Positions 36,881 through 48,770 of a DNA stretch of 64,000 nt are shown here, piece by piece. Source of the stretch: Juglans regia (Eukaryota; Streptophyta; Magnoliopsida; Fagales; Juglandaceae); the NCBI RefSeq assembly GCF_001411555.2, contig NC_049911.1, positions 186,001 to 250,000 on the forward strand, in the 5' to 3' direction. The first letter of the stretch is position 1. Each line of letters opens with the position of its first letter. The notes below the pieces were generated by a model. It worked only from the letters and a program-made list of their open reading frames with translations. It did no database searches and was not told the DNA's origin. The translations under genes and the position numbers were made by a program.

Positions 36881-37739
36881 TTATTGACATTAGAAGAAGA
36901 GAAACTTGTGAGAGAGAGAGCGTGAGGTGGAGGAACACCCGTGAGAGAGTGAGAGAGCGTGGGGGAGCTGGGTGGCTGGGCTAGGCATGGGGGTGGCTAG
37001 GGGAGGTCTTCCTTGGGAGGAGGAGCTTCTGGTGGTGGTGCGGTGGCCGTGGGAACGACTGACGGCGGTGCTAGGAGGAGAAACCCGTGGGTTTCATGTG
37101 TGGCCTAGGGAGGAGCTACGGGGTCCGAGTCAAGGGGAGGAGGAAGGGGGAGGTTAGGGGAGACCCTTGGTGGTGCTCGGTGGTGCTGGAGGCTGAAGAC
37201 AACGGCGCCACGGTCGTGCGAAGTGAGGAACCCGAGAGGAGAGAGGGGCTCGCGTAGGGGAAGAGGGACTGCCGTGAGGGGCTGGGTTTGGTGGGATGGT
37301 GCTTGCCGTAGTGAGGGGGAGCTGTCGTGGTGGTCGATGACGTCGTTGGTGCCTCACGGAGGTGCGGGGTTGCAGAGGGCGAATCGGTGAGAGAGGGAAG
37401 CTACTTCGGGTGGGGGAGATAGAGACTTGTGGAGGCTGGGTTCGTGAGAGGTGGTCGCAAGTGGAAAGGGGAGCTTGTGCGGTGGTGGCTGGCGACGAGC
37501 GACGGTGAGCTGTTGTGGCTGGGAGGAGCCGAGAGAAACGCAAGGGGAGAGTGGTTGTCGTCTAAGGGAGAGGGAATACACTGAGCAGAACGAAAATTTG
37601 GGATAAAAGCAGGGGCAAAACGAGAAGAAAAAATATTAGACGAAAACACTGTTCACACCTCATTCGCACTTTATATATAAGTATATATATATATATATAT
37701 ATATAAACTCGATCCTACGAGTATGAATTAACTATGTAC
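36881..37739. repeat. GA/G-rich LTR-like fragment
   Basis: GAGAGAGAGCGTGAGG-type sequence resembles 8380-8500 and the complement of 25830-25980. It is followed by G-rich sequence and a TA run at 37685-37705. The Pro/Ser-rich frames on the minus strand here arise from composition. Copia element C begins directly after it. Confidence 0.45.
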
Positions 37740-38028
37740 TGATAGCAGACAGCCCACACCTGAGATCATGCATGGGACAACGCTCGTAAAGGCAACTATG
37801 ATTCTATCCCAGAAAAAGCTCAATCAACTAAGCCATCAAGAATAGAATCCTCACTATAAGGAAGTTGAATGTTGGTTAAAAGTCTCCCTACAGCTTATAC
37901 AGTATATACTTTCATTTCCTAGCTTTATACGAACACTTTGAGAGTATATAAACCCCTACTATACAAATCCCCATTATGATGAAAAATACTCGCTTTATTT
38001 AATTTGTTCTTTACTTTTTTTTTTTTTT
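37740..38028 (+). repeat. 5' LTR of copia element C
   Basis: Begins TGATAGCAGACAG and includes a TATAAACCCC promoter-like stretch near 37948. It ends in a T run before the primer site. The 3' boundary is uncertain by a few bases. Confidence 0.75.
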
Positions 38029-38112
38029 ATGATATCAAGAGCTAGGAAAGGCTAACGTTGTTTCCTCCAATTTTTCTTCTCCCCTTTTGATCTCTTCATC
38101 AACTTTGAGCAC

Positions 38113-41100
38113 ATGGGCTATCCCTCCTTTAATGTTGGAAACTTTGTTACCCTTCGCTTAAACCATGAGAATTATCCCTTCTGACATGAGCAATTTTTAA
38201 TGTTGGTAGAAAGCCAGGATCTTGTTGGTGTTCTCACTGGCACAAGATCAATTCCTGCTCCTTTTATTTATGATCCTGAAGGCTCTAATGATGGACATAA
38301 GGCATTGAGTCCTGCTCATCCTAACTAGAAGCAATTTGATCGATTACTTAGAGGATGGCTTATTGGAACTCTCACCGAAGAGGCTCATGGTCTCGTCATT
38401 GGCATCGACTTAGATGCAAAAACTTGGACAACAATTCGTGACGCCGATGCACAATCCTCTCAAGAACGTGAATTTAAGTTGCGTCACAAACTCTCCTATA
38501 TGTGTAAGTCCCCTAAACTCTCCTTAGACGACTACTTACTTAAATTTAAGCATCTTTGTGATAATCTTGTTGGGATTGGGAAACTTGTGGAAGATAAATA
38601 GAAGGTTTTCTCCTTACTCAATAGTCTTGAAGCTCAATATGAAGGTTTCACTACTGCCATGCTCAAACCTCTAATGCCCTCTTATGCTGAAGTTATGCCT
38701 CTGTTGTGAAGCTTTGATATTTGCCACAAACTTCATGCCACTGAACTAAGTAATCATGTGGCTTTCTATGGTAACAAACAAAAGGGGTCTAATTACGCCA
38801 ACCACAAAGGAGGCAGTTATAACACTAACCAGAACTTCTCCTTCAAAGGCAAAGGTTTTCCTCATTAAAATAATTGTGGTTCTAGTGGAAACTCTCACAC
38901 TGCTGCCAATGGTGGTCCTCCACAGTGTCAAATTTGCAACAAATTTGGACATCACGCCCTTAAATGCTGCCACCGCTTTGACAAAGCTTTTCAAGACACT
39001 GAGATTCTTGAAGCTCTTGCAGCTCTTACCATCCACAACTCCACCAACCATGAGTGGATGATCGACATTGGAGCCCGGCTCATATGATTTCTAATGCAGG
39101 ATCGAGCAACCAACCACGTCTTGCTGAGGGGCCAGAAGAAGGGTAACCTTTACACCATTCAAGCTCCACATCAAGCCTTATTTTCAACTCATTTTCAAGT
39201 TGTCAATCCAAATTTATGGTATCAATGGTTTAGCCACCCGCAACCTACAACAGTTGATGTTTTACAGTCACTTGGTTTAATAAAAGTAGTTGGCAAAAAT
39301 AATTCTTCTAGTTGTGATAGTTGTCAAATTGGTAAATTTAGTCGTTTACCTTTTCTTTCTTCATCCGACAATAAGTATGGTTTACTTTGTACAGTGTGAT
39401 CTTTGAGGCCCTACCCAAGTACAATCATTGGATAAATTTTTGTAATATACTGTTTTGATTGATGATCTTAGCCGTTTCATTTGGCTTATTCTCTTAAAAA
39501 AAAAAAAACTTGATTTCTATGATTCATTCCGTGTCTTTATGAAATATGTCTCTTGTTAATTGTCTACATGGTGTTTCAATCTGATGATGGCAATGAGCTT
39601 TCTAGCAATCTTTTTGCTCATTTTCTTAAGGATCAAGGTATTCTACATCAAATATCTTATCCTTACACCCTGGAACAAAATGGCATTGCCTAAAGACGTC
39701 ATCAAAATATCCGGGAACTTAGTCTTACAATGCTCTCTCACAGTGGTATGCCTAAACATTTTTGGGTGGAAGCATTTTCTACCGATGTGTTCTTAATCAA
39801 TGGAACACCCTCTTCCACTCTTGGTAATGACTCTACCTACTTTAGAATATATGGTCGACGCTCTAATTATCTTTCTCTACGTGTTGGATCCAAATGCTTT
39901 CCTTATCTCTGCAAGAAGAAAACTAATAAATTTGATCCTAAATCCTTATCATGTGTGTTTATGGGTTATAGTAGCAAACATAAAGGCTATAAATGTTTTT
40001 ATCCACCAGCCAGAAGAATGTTTGTATCATGACATATTGTTTTTTATGAAAATCAATTCCCTTTCAAAAATTTTGCCAACCTTCATGCTCAATCACACCT
40101 CCCGGGCACCATCTTTGTCTTTATAGAATGGTTGGACTCTTCTGCGACATGCCATATGACTATGCCTCATATGTAAAATGCCTCCAATTTTGCAACTAAT
40201 TTTCCTTCTACTCTTGCTAATGTCTCTTCTCCTTAGGTTGCATTCCCAGAAGCCCAAGTTCCTTCTACCCTATCTATTGAAATTCCCATTGCACCATCTC
40301 AATCATCATCATCTCCTCTTTCCACTTCTTTAACGGATAGTTCTTTGACCACCATGGCATCACCCATAGATCCTCATTTCTCCACTGTCCCAGACCCCTC
40401 ACTATCTCACTAAATGCTCACTCATCTTCAAGCAGATATTTGAAAACCCAATCCCAAGTATGACAACTTACACACTACTTTGTCCTTGCCACAGGTACCT
40501 AAAAACATATGTGCTGCCTTAAGCCATGAAGTATGGAATCGTGCCATGCATGAGGAGCTTGCTGTTTTGGAGAAAAATAATACCTAGACTTTGGTTCTTC
40601 GCACCCCTGACATGCACATTATTGGAAATAAATGAGTTTTTAAACTTAAGCTGAATGCTCATGGCGAATTTGATTGTCTTAAGGCTTGCTTGGTCGCCAT
40701 TGGCTACCATCAAATAGATGGTGTTGATTTTCTTGAAACATTTTCTCCAGTTATTAAATTTGGTACTCTTAGAATGGTTTTATCCATTGCTCTTGTGTGC
40801 AAGTAGGAAATTCGACAGTTAGATGTCAAAAATGCTTTTCTCCCCGGCTACCTTCAGGAATATGTTTTCATGGAGCAACCGTCGGGGTTTCTCGACCCTT
40901 CCTACCCCAATCATGTTTGGAAAATTAAAATGTGCTTTATATGTCTTAAAACAAGCTCCAAGGGCTTGGTTTGATTGTTTTAGTTCCTTCTTATTTGAGT
41001 TTGGTTTTTCCTGTTGTTTATTTGACCCTTCTCTATTTTCTTTTTGATCCCTTGATGCAACTATGTTCCTCCTTTTATATGTGGATGGCATTCTTCTTAC

Positions 41101-42013
41101 TGGTTCCGATGCATCAGTAATGAATCACTTTGTTCAAGCTCTACATGGTGAATTTAATATGAAAGACTTAGGACTTTTGCATTACTTGCTCGGTATACAA
41201 CTTACTCATAATTCTCATGGTCTTTTTCTAGCACAGACTCAATGTCCTTTGGATATCTTACGTCGGGCTCAGATGACAGATTGTAAACCAGTTGTCACTC
41301 CCATCCAAATCTAAGGACTTGGGCGCTTCTCCTTCTTTCTCGAATCCTAAGCTCTATTGAAGTCTAGTTGGGGCCCTATAATACCTCACTCTCACGCCTC
41401 CCGATTTGGCTTTCAGTGTCAATCTTGTTGCTCAATACATGCATAATCCATCCCAGGCTCATTATCAAATGGTCAAGCAGATTCTCCAGTCTCGACTTTC
41501 AGCTCTTTGCCAAATCGACACTTGACCTCTATGCCTTTGCCGACGCTAATTGGGCTGGATGTCAGGAAACACGCGGCTCCACCACCGGTTTTTACACTTT
41601 TTTCAGTTGAAATTGTATCTCCTGGAGTGCCAAAAAGTAGCATAACGTGTCCCGCTCGAGCACTGAAGTCGAATATCAAAGTCTTGCTCATACTACTGTC
41701 GAGATGACTTGGTTAACTACTTTACTTCATGATCTAGGCGTTCCTTTAGACAAGACTCCCTTGCTCCTTTGTGATAACCTTAGAGCCCTTCATCTAACTT
41801 ATAATTCTATCCATCATTCTTGCAGTAAACATATCGACATCGATTACCACTTTTTGCGAGAACGTGTTGCCTTGGACCTCATTCAGACACGTCATGTTCC
41901 TACATCTCTTCAGTTAGCTAATAGGTTCACCAAGCCCTTATCGCACGCCCATTTGATCGGCGTTGCAACCAAACTGAACTCTCAACAATGGCTTAGTTTG
42001 CGCGCCCAAGGGG
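38113..42013 (+). pseudogene. copia gag-pol of element C, decayed
   Basis: Gag starts at about 38113 (MGYPSFNVGNFVTLRLN) with several stops. A CQICNKFGHHALKC zinc knuckle lies near 38932-38975. The GAG-pre-integrase (WYQWFSHPQ, CDSCQIGKFSRLPF) spans 39210-39360. Integrase is at 39590-40030, reverse transcriptase at 40510-41310 and RNase H at 41510-42010 (DANWAGCQETRGSTTGF; SSTEVEYQSLAHT; DYHFLRERVALDLIQT). In the RT the catalytic motif reads YVDG (near 41078-41089) instead of YVDD, losing one metal-binding Asp. Multiple frame changes and stops also inactivate it. Confidence 0.87.
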
Positions 42014-42041
42014 GATGGGGTGATAATAGACAGCCCACACC

Positions 42042-42141
42042 NNNNNNNNNNNNNNNNNNNNNNNNNNNNNNNNNNNNNNNNNNNNNNNNNNNNNNNNNNN
42101 NNNNNNNNNNNNNNNNNNNNNNNNNNNNNNNNNNNNNNNNN
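42042..42141. other. Scaffold gap (100 N)
   Basis: Exactly 100 N, inside the 3' LTR of copia element C. Confidence 0.99.
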
Positions 42142-42471
42142 AATTAAGAGATAGAGTTAATAAACCAATGGCAAGATGAGATCATAAGCTTTCTATCAAG
42201 ATGTGATCATTGGGATAAGGATTGAGCAAGTGCGATTATAAAAATTGAATAAAATATAGAATTAGAAATATTATATACATATATAAAAAATCACAAAGAG
42301 ACAAAGTTAACAAACCAATGACAATGGTGGAACAAAGTCATATTACGGCCAATGTAGATTGAGACGTAGCATCATTTCTTGAAATTTTTTTGACAACAAT
42401 TGAATTTGAAATTAAGTATGGTGAAATAAATATAACACAATATATTATGAAATAAAAACAAAAATAATGAA

Positions 42472-43838
42472 TCAAGAACAATTACCAGATACAGGGTGAT
42501 CACCACCCTCCTCATCGGCCTCCTCAAAGTCTACCACTTTCAGAATATGAATTGAGACAATGAACTCTGAAATGGATTCAAGATGTGCCCTTTGGTGTTA
42601 AGGCAAACTCTGAGGCTATGGTAGAAATAAATATGACCAAAATATTGCGGGCTCTCTCTCCAAGTATGGGATACTTGATGGAATTGACTTTCCACCAAAT
42701 TAAGATATCAAATTGCCACGTAAATAGGTGCATCTCTGCTGTCAAATATCTATCCAACTACGATTGGTCGTCTGAAGCCTTATAAAGCTTAGAAACTTGC
42801 TCATATCTCTCAGTCCACCTACATATTTTCGCCATCTTGAGTTTGGGAGAAGGCGATGTAGTAGGTGTAGGTTCTGGAACATTAACACCTCTAAATGCAG
42901 CAAACACATCAAACAATCTACTGAGCCCTTGTTGCAAAATGACCTGACCATGTCTTCCCGTTGGTGATTTCCAAGCCATATAACGTGCCATCAATTTTGT
43001 ACTACAGGTTAAGAACAATAGCCACGTATAGGAAAATATTGATCCTACTCAAATCTCTCAAATACTTCTCATACTTAGTCCTCATGCCCAATGCCATATT
43101 CCACAAAGTAGGATCAACACTCCTGTACATTTAATCCAATTGTTTTTTCACCTAACAAAATTGCTGATAATATTCATTGAATGTAACGTACAAAGACCTA
43201 GAAATGTGCATGTCACCTCATAGAAAAGCCAAAATGTTTTTGCAAAAACCCTTCACTACATTCCAATTATCATCCTTGGGCCACCCCAATCTCCCATCAT
43301 CCTCAAAGTTTTTGACCTATTGCATGTCCTCATCACCAATGAGGCCAAAAGTCTCTATATTGTTGGGCCATCTCCAACATCAAGAATGTTGAGTTCTATC
43401 TTGTAGGAATATCAAGACACAACCCCTTCTTGCATTCAATACCTACAATACTAGCAGACACCTTGAATTTCTCAAGCCTAGTTGGTGAAGATCTCACACA
43501 AACCTCACCACACTTCCATTGAAGTCAAATCTCTAATCTAGATTGACTATTTTATTGTAAATAATATCTAATTGGACTCTTATTGCGTTGTTCTTCTAAG
43601 TTTACATTCAATTGAAATGTACCATGTCTTTTGTAGTGATATCCATACACCTTACTACAATGGTTACACTTGGCTTATGGGTTATTGGGGTCACCATCCT
43701 CTAACTTGGTGAATGATTTCACACAACTGAATCGGGTTTATTCTTTGGTGGATGCATAGGTGTAGGGATAGTGGTACTAGGGGTAGAGGCAGGGTAGCTA
43801 GCACTAGTGCTAGCGTTCGGACTTCACTCATTATCCAT
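42472..43838 (-). pseudogene. hAT-family transposase, decayed
   Basis: The minus strand starts with ATG at 43838 (MDNE then a stop). A BED-type zinc finger follows at about 43640-43730 (FTKLEDGDPNNP, then CNHCSKVYGYHYKRHG, giving Cys2 and His2 ligands). A mid-to-late RNase H-like region at about 43020-43190 reads RSLYVTFNEYYQQFC and DPTLWNMALGMRTKYEKY. The C-terminal dimerisation domain at about 42540-42720 reads FDILIWWKVNSIKYPILGER and IFISTIASEFAL. About 500 bp separates the BED finger from DPTLWNMA, much less than the several hundred residues normal for the family, so much of the catalytic core is deleted. Several in-frame stops exist. It lies inside the hAT-bounded block and is probably that element's own transposase. 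Confidence 0.82.
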
Positions 43839-44249
43839 GGAGTTGGCTCACAAACTCACAAATACCTAACATGATGTAAAAATTACATAACAATTAAAAT
43901 CATACAATCATACAAATTAAAATTCATTGGAGTTTCAAAAGTTTCAAGATTGAAACCCCAAATCATATTAGGTTAAGGGTTTTAGTATGAGCCCCTAACC
44001 TAATTTAAGATTTCAATCTGAAATCCTAATTTATATTAGGATTTCATATTGGAATCTTAAATTAGTCCCAAATTGATAAATTTCAACCAACAATTCAAAT
44101 TATAACGCACAAATTCCACTCCTCCACAATACAAAAAACATAATCTTATCTTCCAAATCCATTAAAAAATCTCATCCTCCATAGTTCAATCCATTGGAAA
44201 ATAAAATAAAAAAATTCGAGAGGGGTTTCAGAATACTTACGGATCATAT

Positions 44250-44704
44250 TAGGGCCCGTAAGACTATTGGTCCAGATCAGAAAATCCGACAGGACCGAAT
44301 CGATAGTCTTATTAGTCGGTCTCGGAGTGTGGTTTTTTTGGACCGGACCCAGCCGAGACCAACCGAATGTATATATATTTTTAAATATTTTATATAAAAT
44401 ATTATTTTATATAGTAGTTGTATAAGTTAATTATGTAATTTTCATCCAAGGGATCACCATTAACCATATATACAATACAATTATTTAATATTCATTAACC
44501 ATATATATAATATTAAAGAGATCACTTAATCTTAGTTTTACTAATTTAATTAAATTTGTCATAATTTTTTCTGTCAAAAATATATATAAAAAAAAGGAAA
44601 AAATATTGCATTGTAGGAAGAGAGGAGGTTTGGATTAACCATTAACCAATATTAACCATATTTTCAATCCACGACCCTTTAGGACCAGACCGATTATACC
44701 CCTA
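44250..44704. mobile_element. hAT-type MITE, 455 bp
   Basis: The left end TAGGGCCCGTAAGACTATTG and the right end (minus strand TAGGGGTATAATCGGTCTGG) form an imperfect inverted repeat. Flanks GATCATAT (44242-44249) and GATCAAAT (44705-44712) agree at 7 of 8 bases. Subterminal GGTCCAGA / GGACCGGACC motifs link it to the larger MITE at 62684-63402. Confidence 0.78.
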
Positions 44705-45001
44705 GATCAAATGGAGAGAGGGGGTTTGGTGCGAGAGAGGCAAGCTGCTCCACTTTTATCAACATGTAAGGCCGGATAAGAGCATTAGCATTGGCTTCAT
44801 CAAAATTTGATAAAAAATTTGAAGAAAAATACATATTTTTCATAAATTCAAAACCTCTCTATCTATAATCTCACATTGGATTAGCCATTGGATTCATCAA
44901 AATATAATATAATATTTTTTTTTAATAATAATATTTTTTTTTCATATTTTACAATTACACTAACCATATGTACATTAATAATTTAATTTGATATTTAAAT
45001 T

Positions 45002-45173
45002 GAGAAATTCTATTTACAGTCCTCAAGTGGGGACTGCATGTGCATGCACATTGTTAAATGAGAGAAAACATCATTTTAGGAGGGATAATTTTGTAATTTT
45101 AAAAAATTTTAAAGTTAAAATAGCCTAAGCTTGCATTGCCGTCCCCATTTGGGGACTGTACTTAGCATCGCTC
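45002..45173. mobile_element. MULE-type MITE, 172 bp, perfect 9-bp duplication
   Basis: ATTTAAATT occurs exactly at 44993-45001 and 45174-45182. The terminal inverted repeat of about 38 bp is imperfect: left GAGAAATTCTATTTACAGTC, right (minus strand) GAGCGATGCTAAGTACAGTC, both continuing into a TGGGGAC..GCATG block. A 9-bp duplication with long inverted repeats is characteristic of Mutator-like elements. Non-coding. Confidence 0.85.
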
Positions 45174-45182
45174 ATTTAAATT

Positions 45183-46819
45183 ATTGTTTCCCAACTAATT
45201 TTTTTTTCTCAACCTAATTATCCAACAAACACATTTCGCAAACTAATTTTCAAACCTAAACTAATAGTCTCCTGTATTTTGTAATAAAATAATAAAATAG
45301 ACTTATGAATAATGCATCTTCAAATATATATGAAGATGAAACTAAATTTCCTATCACTCAAAGCTTGAGTTTTGAGTTTTATCGAATCCAATGCCAGCGT
45401 CTTTATCGAATCAGATCAAGGCACGCATGTTTTGCAGTGAATTCAGAGCAGTATTCCTGGACAGCACATATAGGATGGTTGACAACATTTTGTTTTTTTC
45501 ATTTTTAGTTGTAATATTCAGAAAGTACTAATTTCTTTCCTTTTGTAAATATTTGGCCATTACTCGGCTCATTCATTCTTTATAAACTTCATATATAAAG
45601 AGTTATCTTCTCGGCTCTGGCTCAAATAATAAAGCAAGTCATCAGACCCTTGATCTTCAAAATTACTTTCTAGTGCTAATACGTGCAAAGTGGCCGGGAC
45701 CCAATAGAAATATCCCAACATTCTTAGAATAGGTAGATTCATGTAGACATGATTATTAGTACTAGTGTTTGCAAGAGATTAATCAACATAGTTATGTACA
45801 TAAGTAGATTAATACATAGACGAGTCATGAAGGATGAAGCTAGGCGCTAATTACAAGGTGAAATCAAACATGTGCTGCATGCAGTAATATTTCTTTTCTT
45901 CCCCATTATCGTCCGCAACAAAATTTCCTTTGACATGCATTAAACCTAGTACATATGTGAGCTAACCTAAGTACTGACCTACAAAATGAATATCAAACGG
46001 CCTGGACATACGTGATCGTATTAATGATGCCTGGAAATTAATATGTATTCGTGTATGATTATTCATATACGTACGCTCACGTACGTAGTGGATTAACATA
46101 GAGAAGTGATAGCAACATGCAGTTGACAAAATTAAGATGTTACAAAAAGTAGTACGTCAGATCCTACAAGAACTTACATGTATAAGATCATGAAAACCAG
46201 TACACAACTTAATTCATCATGCTTTAATCTTAGGGAATTAAGTGATCAATGAATTATATGTGTCTTTCAAAACATTATACATATATATATATATATATAT
46301 ATGCGTTTTGTTTTTCTGGAATCTCATGTGTTTTGATGGGGGAAGGTAAAATGGAATTGGCATCTGCAGTACTACTACTAGAACGGTCTAGAGATCAAAG
46401 TATAAAAAGGGACTATAATATTATTACACGTACATCTGTTAATTAGTTGGATGGAGAGCTACATTTTAGAGAATGACATTATGATAAAATAATTGCCATG
46501 ATCCTCATTGTCAATTATATCAAGGAAAATGGGAATTACTTGATCAATAGCGCGGTTTATACTCCTCGCATCAGGAAAAAAGTGAGAAAAAAGGACAAAA
46601 CATAATTAGCATAATGGACAAGTACTACAACGACTAATTTAATGTTGATAATCACCAACTTTGTCGTTGAGGCAGATGTCCCTTTAATTTGTTTGGATGC
46701 GAGAATGAAATCTTTTTTTTTTTTAAAGAAGAGGCGAAGGGTATTCCAAGTTTATTGATAGTCCTTACTTGTGATAGAGAAAAATTGTAGTTACAAGCAG
46801 ACACATGTGAGATGTAATG
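45183..46819. other. AT-rich stretch within the hAT block, no gene
   Basis: Short frames at 45305-45508 and 46249-46446 show no domain. TA run at 46279-46303. Nothing else recognised; this part looks less repetitive than its surroundings. Confidence 0.45.
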
Positions 46820-46912
46820 TTAAGATATAAAATAAATAATAAAATCGATATCTTCTCACCAACTAATTAAATAATTGGAACAAGTAGTGATTTCACATGG
46901 TATCAAAGCAGA
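46820..46912 (+). repeat. copia LTR end plus primer site, fragment
   Basis: The sequence TTGGAACAAGTAGTGATTTC is followed by ACA and TGGTATCAAAGCAG (46899-46912), a near match to the tRNA-iMet primer site. This is the 3' tip of a copia LTR and the first bases of an element interior; no gag follows. Confidence 0.55.
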
Positions 46913-47119
46913 TATCTTAATTTCGAATCCTGTAAATGTAGACACATTTACAATTCTGTAAATCTTTTTTATTATCATCTGAATAAAATCTTTTATAATT
47001 TTGTAAATGTAGGCATATTGTTGAGCCACTTAAATCTTGTATTGTATGTGATTGATTCCACTTTTTATTACTTTTTCTCAATTGGTTCCTAACATTTTGT
47101 ATGTCTTGGAACGAGTAAT

Positions 47120-47219
47120 NNNNNNNNNNNNNNNNNNNNNNNNNNNNNNNNNNNNNNNNNNNNNNNNNNNNNNNNNNNNNNNNNNNNNNNNNNNNNNNNN
47201 NNNNNNNNNNNNNNNNNNN
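47120..47219. other. Scaffold gap (100 N)
   Basis: Exactly 100 N. Confidence 0.99.
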
Positions 47220-48770
47220 ACCCATCGTCCTGTCGTCTTGGTAGTGCCAGTGGAAACGTCCTGTCGTACTATTAACATGGAGGTTCTGGTGGAATCTTCT
47301 TCTTTGGAACCCTTGAGGGGGTTGGGGTCGACAGCAGGCCTCTTTCTGGAGTATCGATTCCTGAAGGGTGGGTGTTGGCTAAGCTTGATGCCCATCGTCC
47401 TGTCATCTTGGCAGTGCCAGTGGAAATGTCCCGTCGTACTATTGACATGGAGATGCTGGTGGAATCTTCTTCTTTGGAACCCTTGGAACTGTTGGTGAGA
47501 GACCCCTTGCCTGAGGTCTGTGTTGTGTTGCCCGCACCACTCGGTGCCCATGGCGTGCCCCAGGAAGTTGGTGACCTTGCTGCCCTACTTCGGAAACTTT
47601 TTACATTCAGGGTGCCTCAGCGGATTGATGCGGGGTAGCGTCCCTTGGGTGTAGATATGACAATCTCCTCCACTTCTACTGCTCGTTTTGCTGTTGGTAG
47701 CCATGCTTTCGAGGACGAGGCTCGCTTAGGGGGCCCCGTCTTTGAGGTCACGGTAACGCCTTATGCAGCGTCTTTGCTTGCTGCAGTGGGATGGGACGAT
47801 CTAGCTCTTGTGGCGGGTGGAGAGGAGCCCGAGCCATTCAGAGGCTTAGATCTCGTTATTAAGAGGGCAGTCGCCACAACCTCTAGTAACCGTGTCGCGG
47901 AGGTGAAGCACCAAGCGGAAGGTGGGCTCCTTCTGGATGTTGTAGTTAGTAAGGGTTTGGCAGGCCTGTGCGAAGATTTGCTTGTTTAGGCGGGAATGAT
48001 TGCTGAAGAGGTGGTCCCGACTCATGTAGAAGGCATCGAGGGTCAGCCTTCGATCCTCACGACTGGGGAGGTTGCTAACGGAGCCTGTCGAACTGAGGCG
48101 ACCACATAAGCGGCCAATGGAGAGATTTCGGTGGAGGTCATCCCCCCTTTGGTCTGACTGGAAACTGGGAGTGTCACGCAAATGCCATCAACCAGGTCGT
48201 CAAGTTCTTATTTGACTTCTTCCACAAGGTTTTGCAACTTCTTTTCCCGTCTTTTTCCTTTTTTTTTTTTTTGCTATTTTGCTAGATTCTTTTTATTGAT
48301 CATTCCATGTTGGCTCCTTTTATTGTCAAAGCTCCTCTCATATGACAACCTTCATCGTGGATGGCCAAGAGGCCGTTGAGTAGGAAAACCAGGCCCTTCA
48401 TGCGATGACCCGAACTGCTTTACGGTATGCTCGTGGCTAGGGGGATGAGAGGGAATGGCTGAAGCAAGAGCTGAGGAAGGTCTGGCTTGCACTAGAGGAG
48501 GGTAGCAAGAAAATTGATAAGCTTAGCCACTGTCAGAAGGAGCTAAAGGAGAAGGCGAAGAAAGACGCCAAGCGGATGGGGGCTTGGAGCGACTTGTCCC
48601 AAGTGCAGGACGTTGCCTCCCGCTTGGACAATTAGCTGAAGTTGGCCGTGGGTGTTCACAATGCCATGTGGGCGCATGGGTGTTCTGAGGGCCTGCGAAA
48701 ACGAAGAAGAAAGAAGCTAGGAGGGGCCGGCCTTGGGCTGGGAAGTTTCCGAAACCAAAGTCAGTAGAGT
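47220..48770 (+). pseudogene. Non-autonomous gypsy-type gag-like protein remnant
   Basis: Plus-strand coding-like sequence in several frames: 47372-47638 (LDAHRPVILAVPVEMSRR), 47645-47989 (AFEDEARLGGPVFEVTVTPY) and a charged coiled-coil-like segment at 48430-48640 (WLKQELRKVWLALEEG, KELKEKAKKDAKRMG). The layout resembles the plant putative gypsy-type transposon protein family with a C-terminal coiled coil; no protease or polymerase follows. Stops at several points and the LTR-like sequence behind it indicate a dead non-autonomous element whose left part is lost in the gap. The family assignment is inference. Confidence 0.5.
47221..47485 (+). repeat. Two direct repeats, 170-bp spacing
   Basis: CCCATCGTCCTGTC..TTGG to GGAACCCTT occurs at 47221-47315 and 47391-47485 with about 8 differences over 95 bases. 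The spacing of 170 is not a multiple of three, so the two copies cannot both be read in one frame. Confidence 0.8.

Larger units (their letters stand above)
37740..42041 (+). mobile_element. Ty1/copia retrotransposon C (3' LTR lost in gap)
   Basis: Plus-strand element. The 5' LTR starts TGATAGCAGACAGCCCACACC at 37740 and runs to about 38028, just before a primer-site-like TGATATCAAGAGC. After gag-pol, a polypurine tract (CAAGGGGGATGGGG, 42007-42020) is followed at 42020 by TGATAATAGACAGCCCACACC, the start of the 3' LTR, cut by the N gap. The first 21 bases of the two LTRs match at 19 positions. Confidence 0.88.

Noticed and set aside
37154..37649. Overlapping Pro/Ser/Arg-rich frames on the minus strand
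   Set aside because: They arise from strongly G-rich sequence; no domain, no splice context, and the stretch resembles LTR sequence elsewhere in the window.
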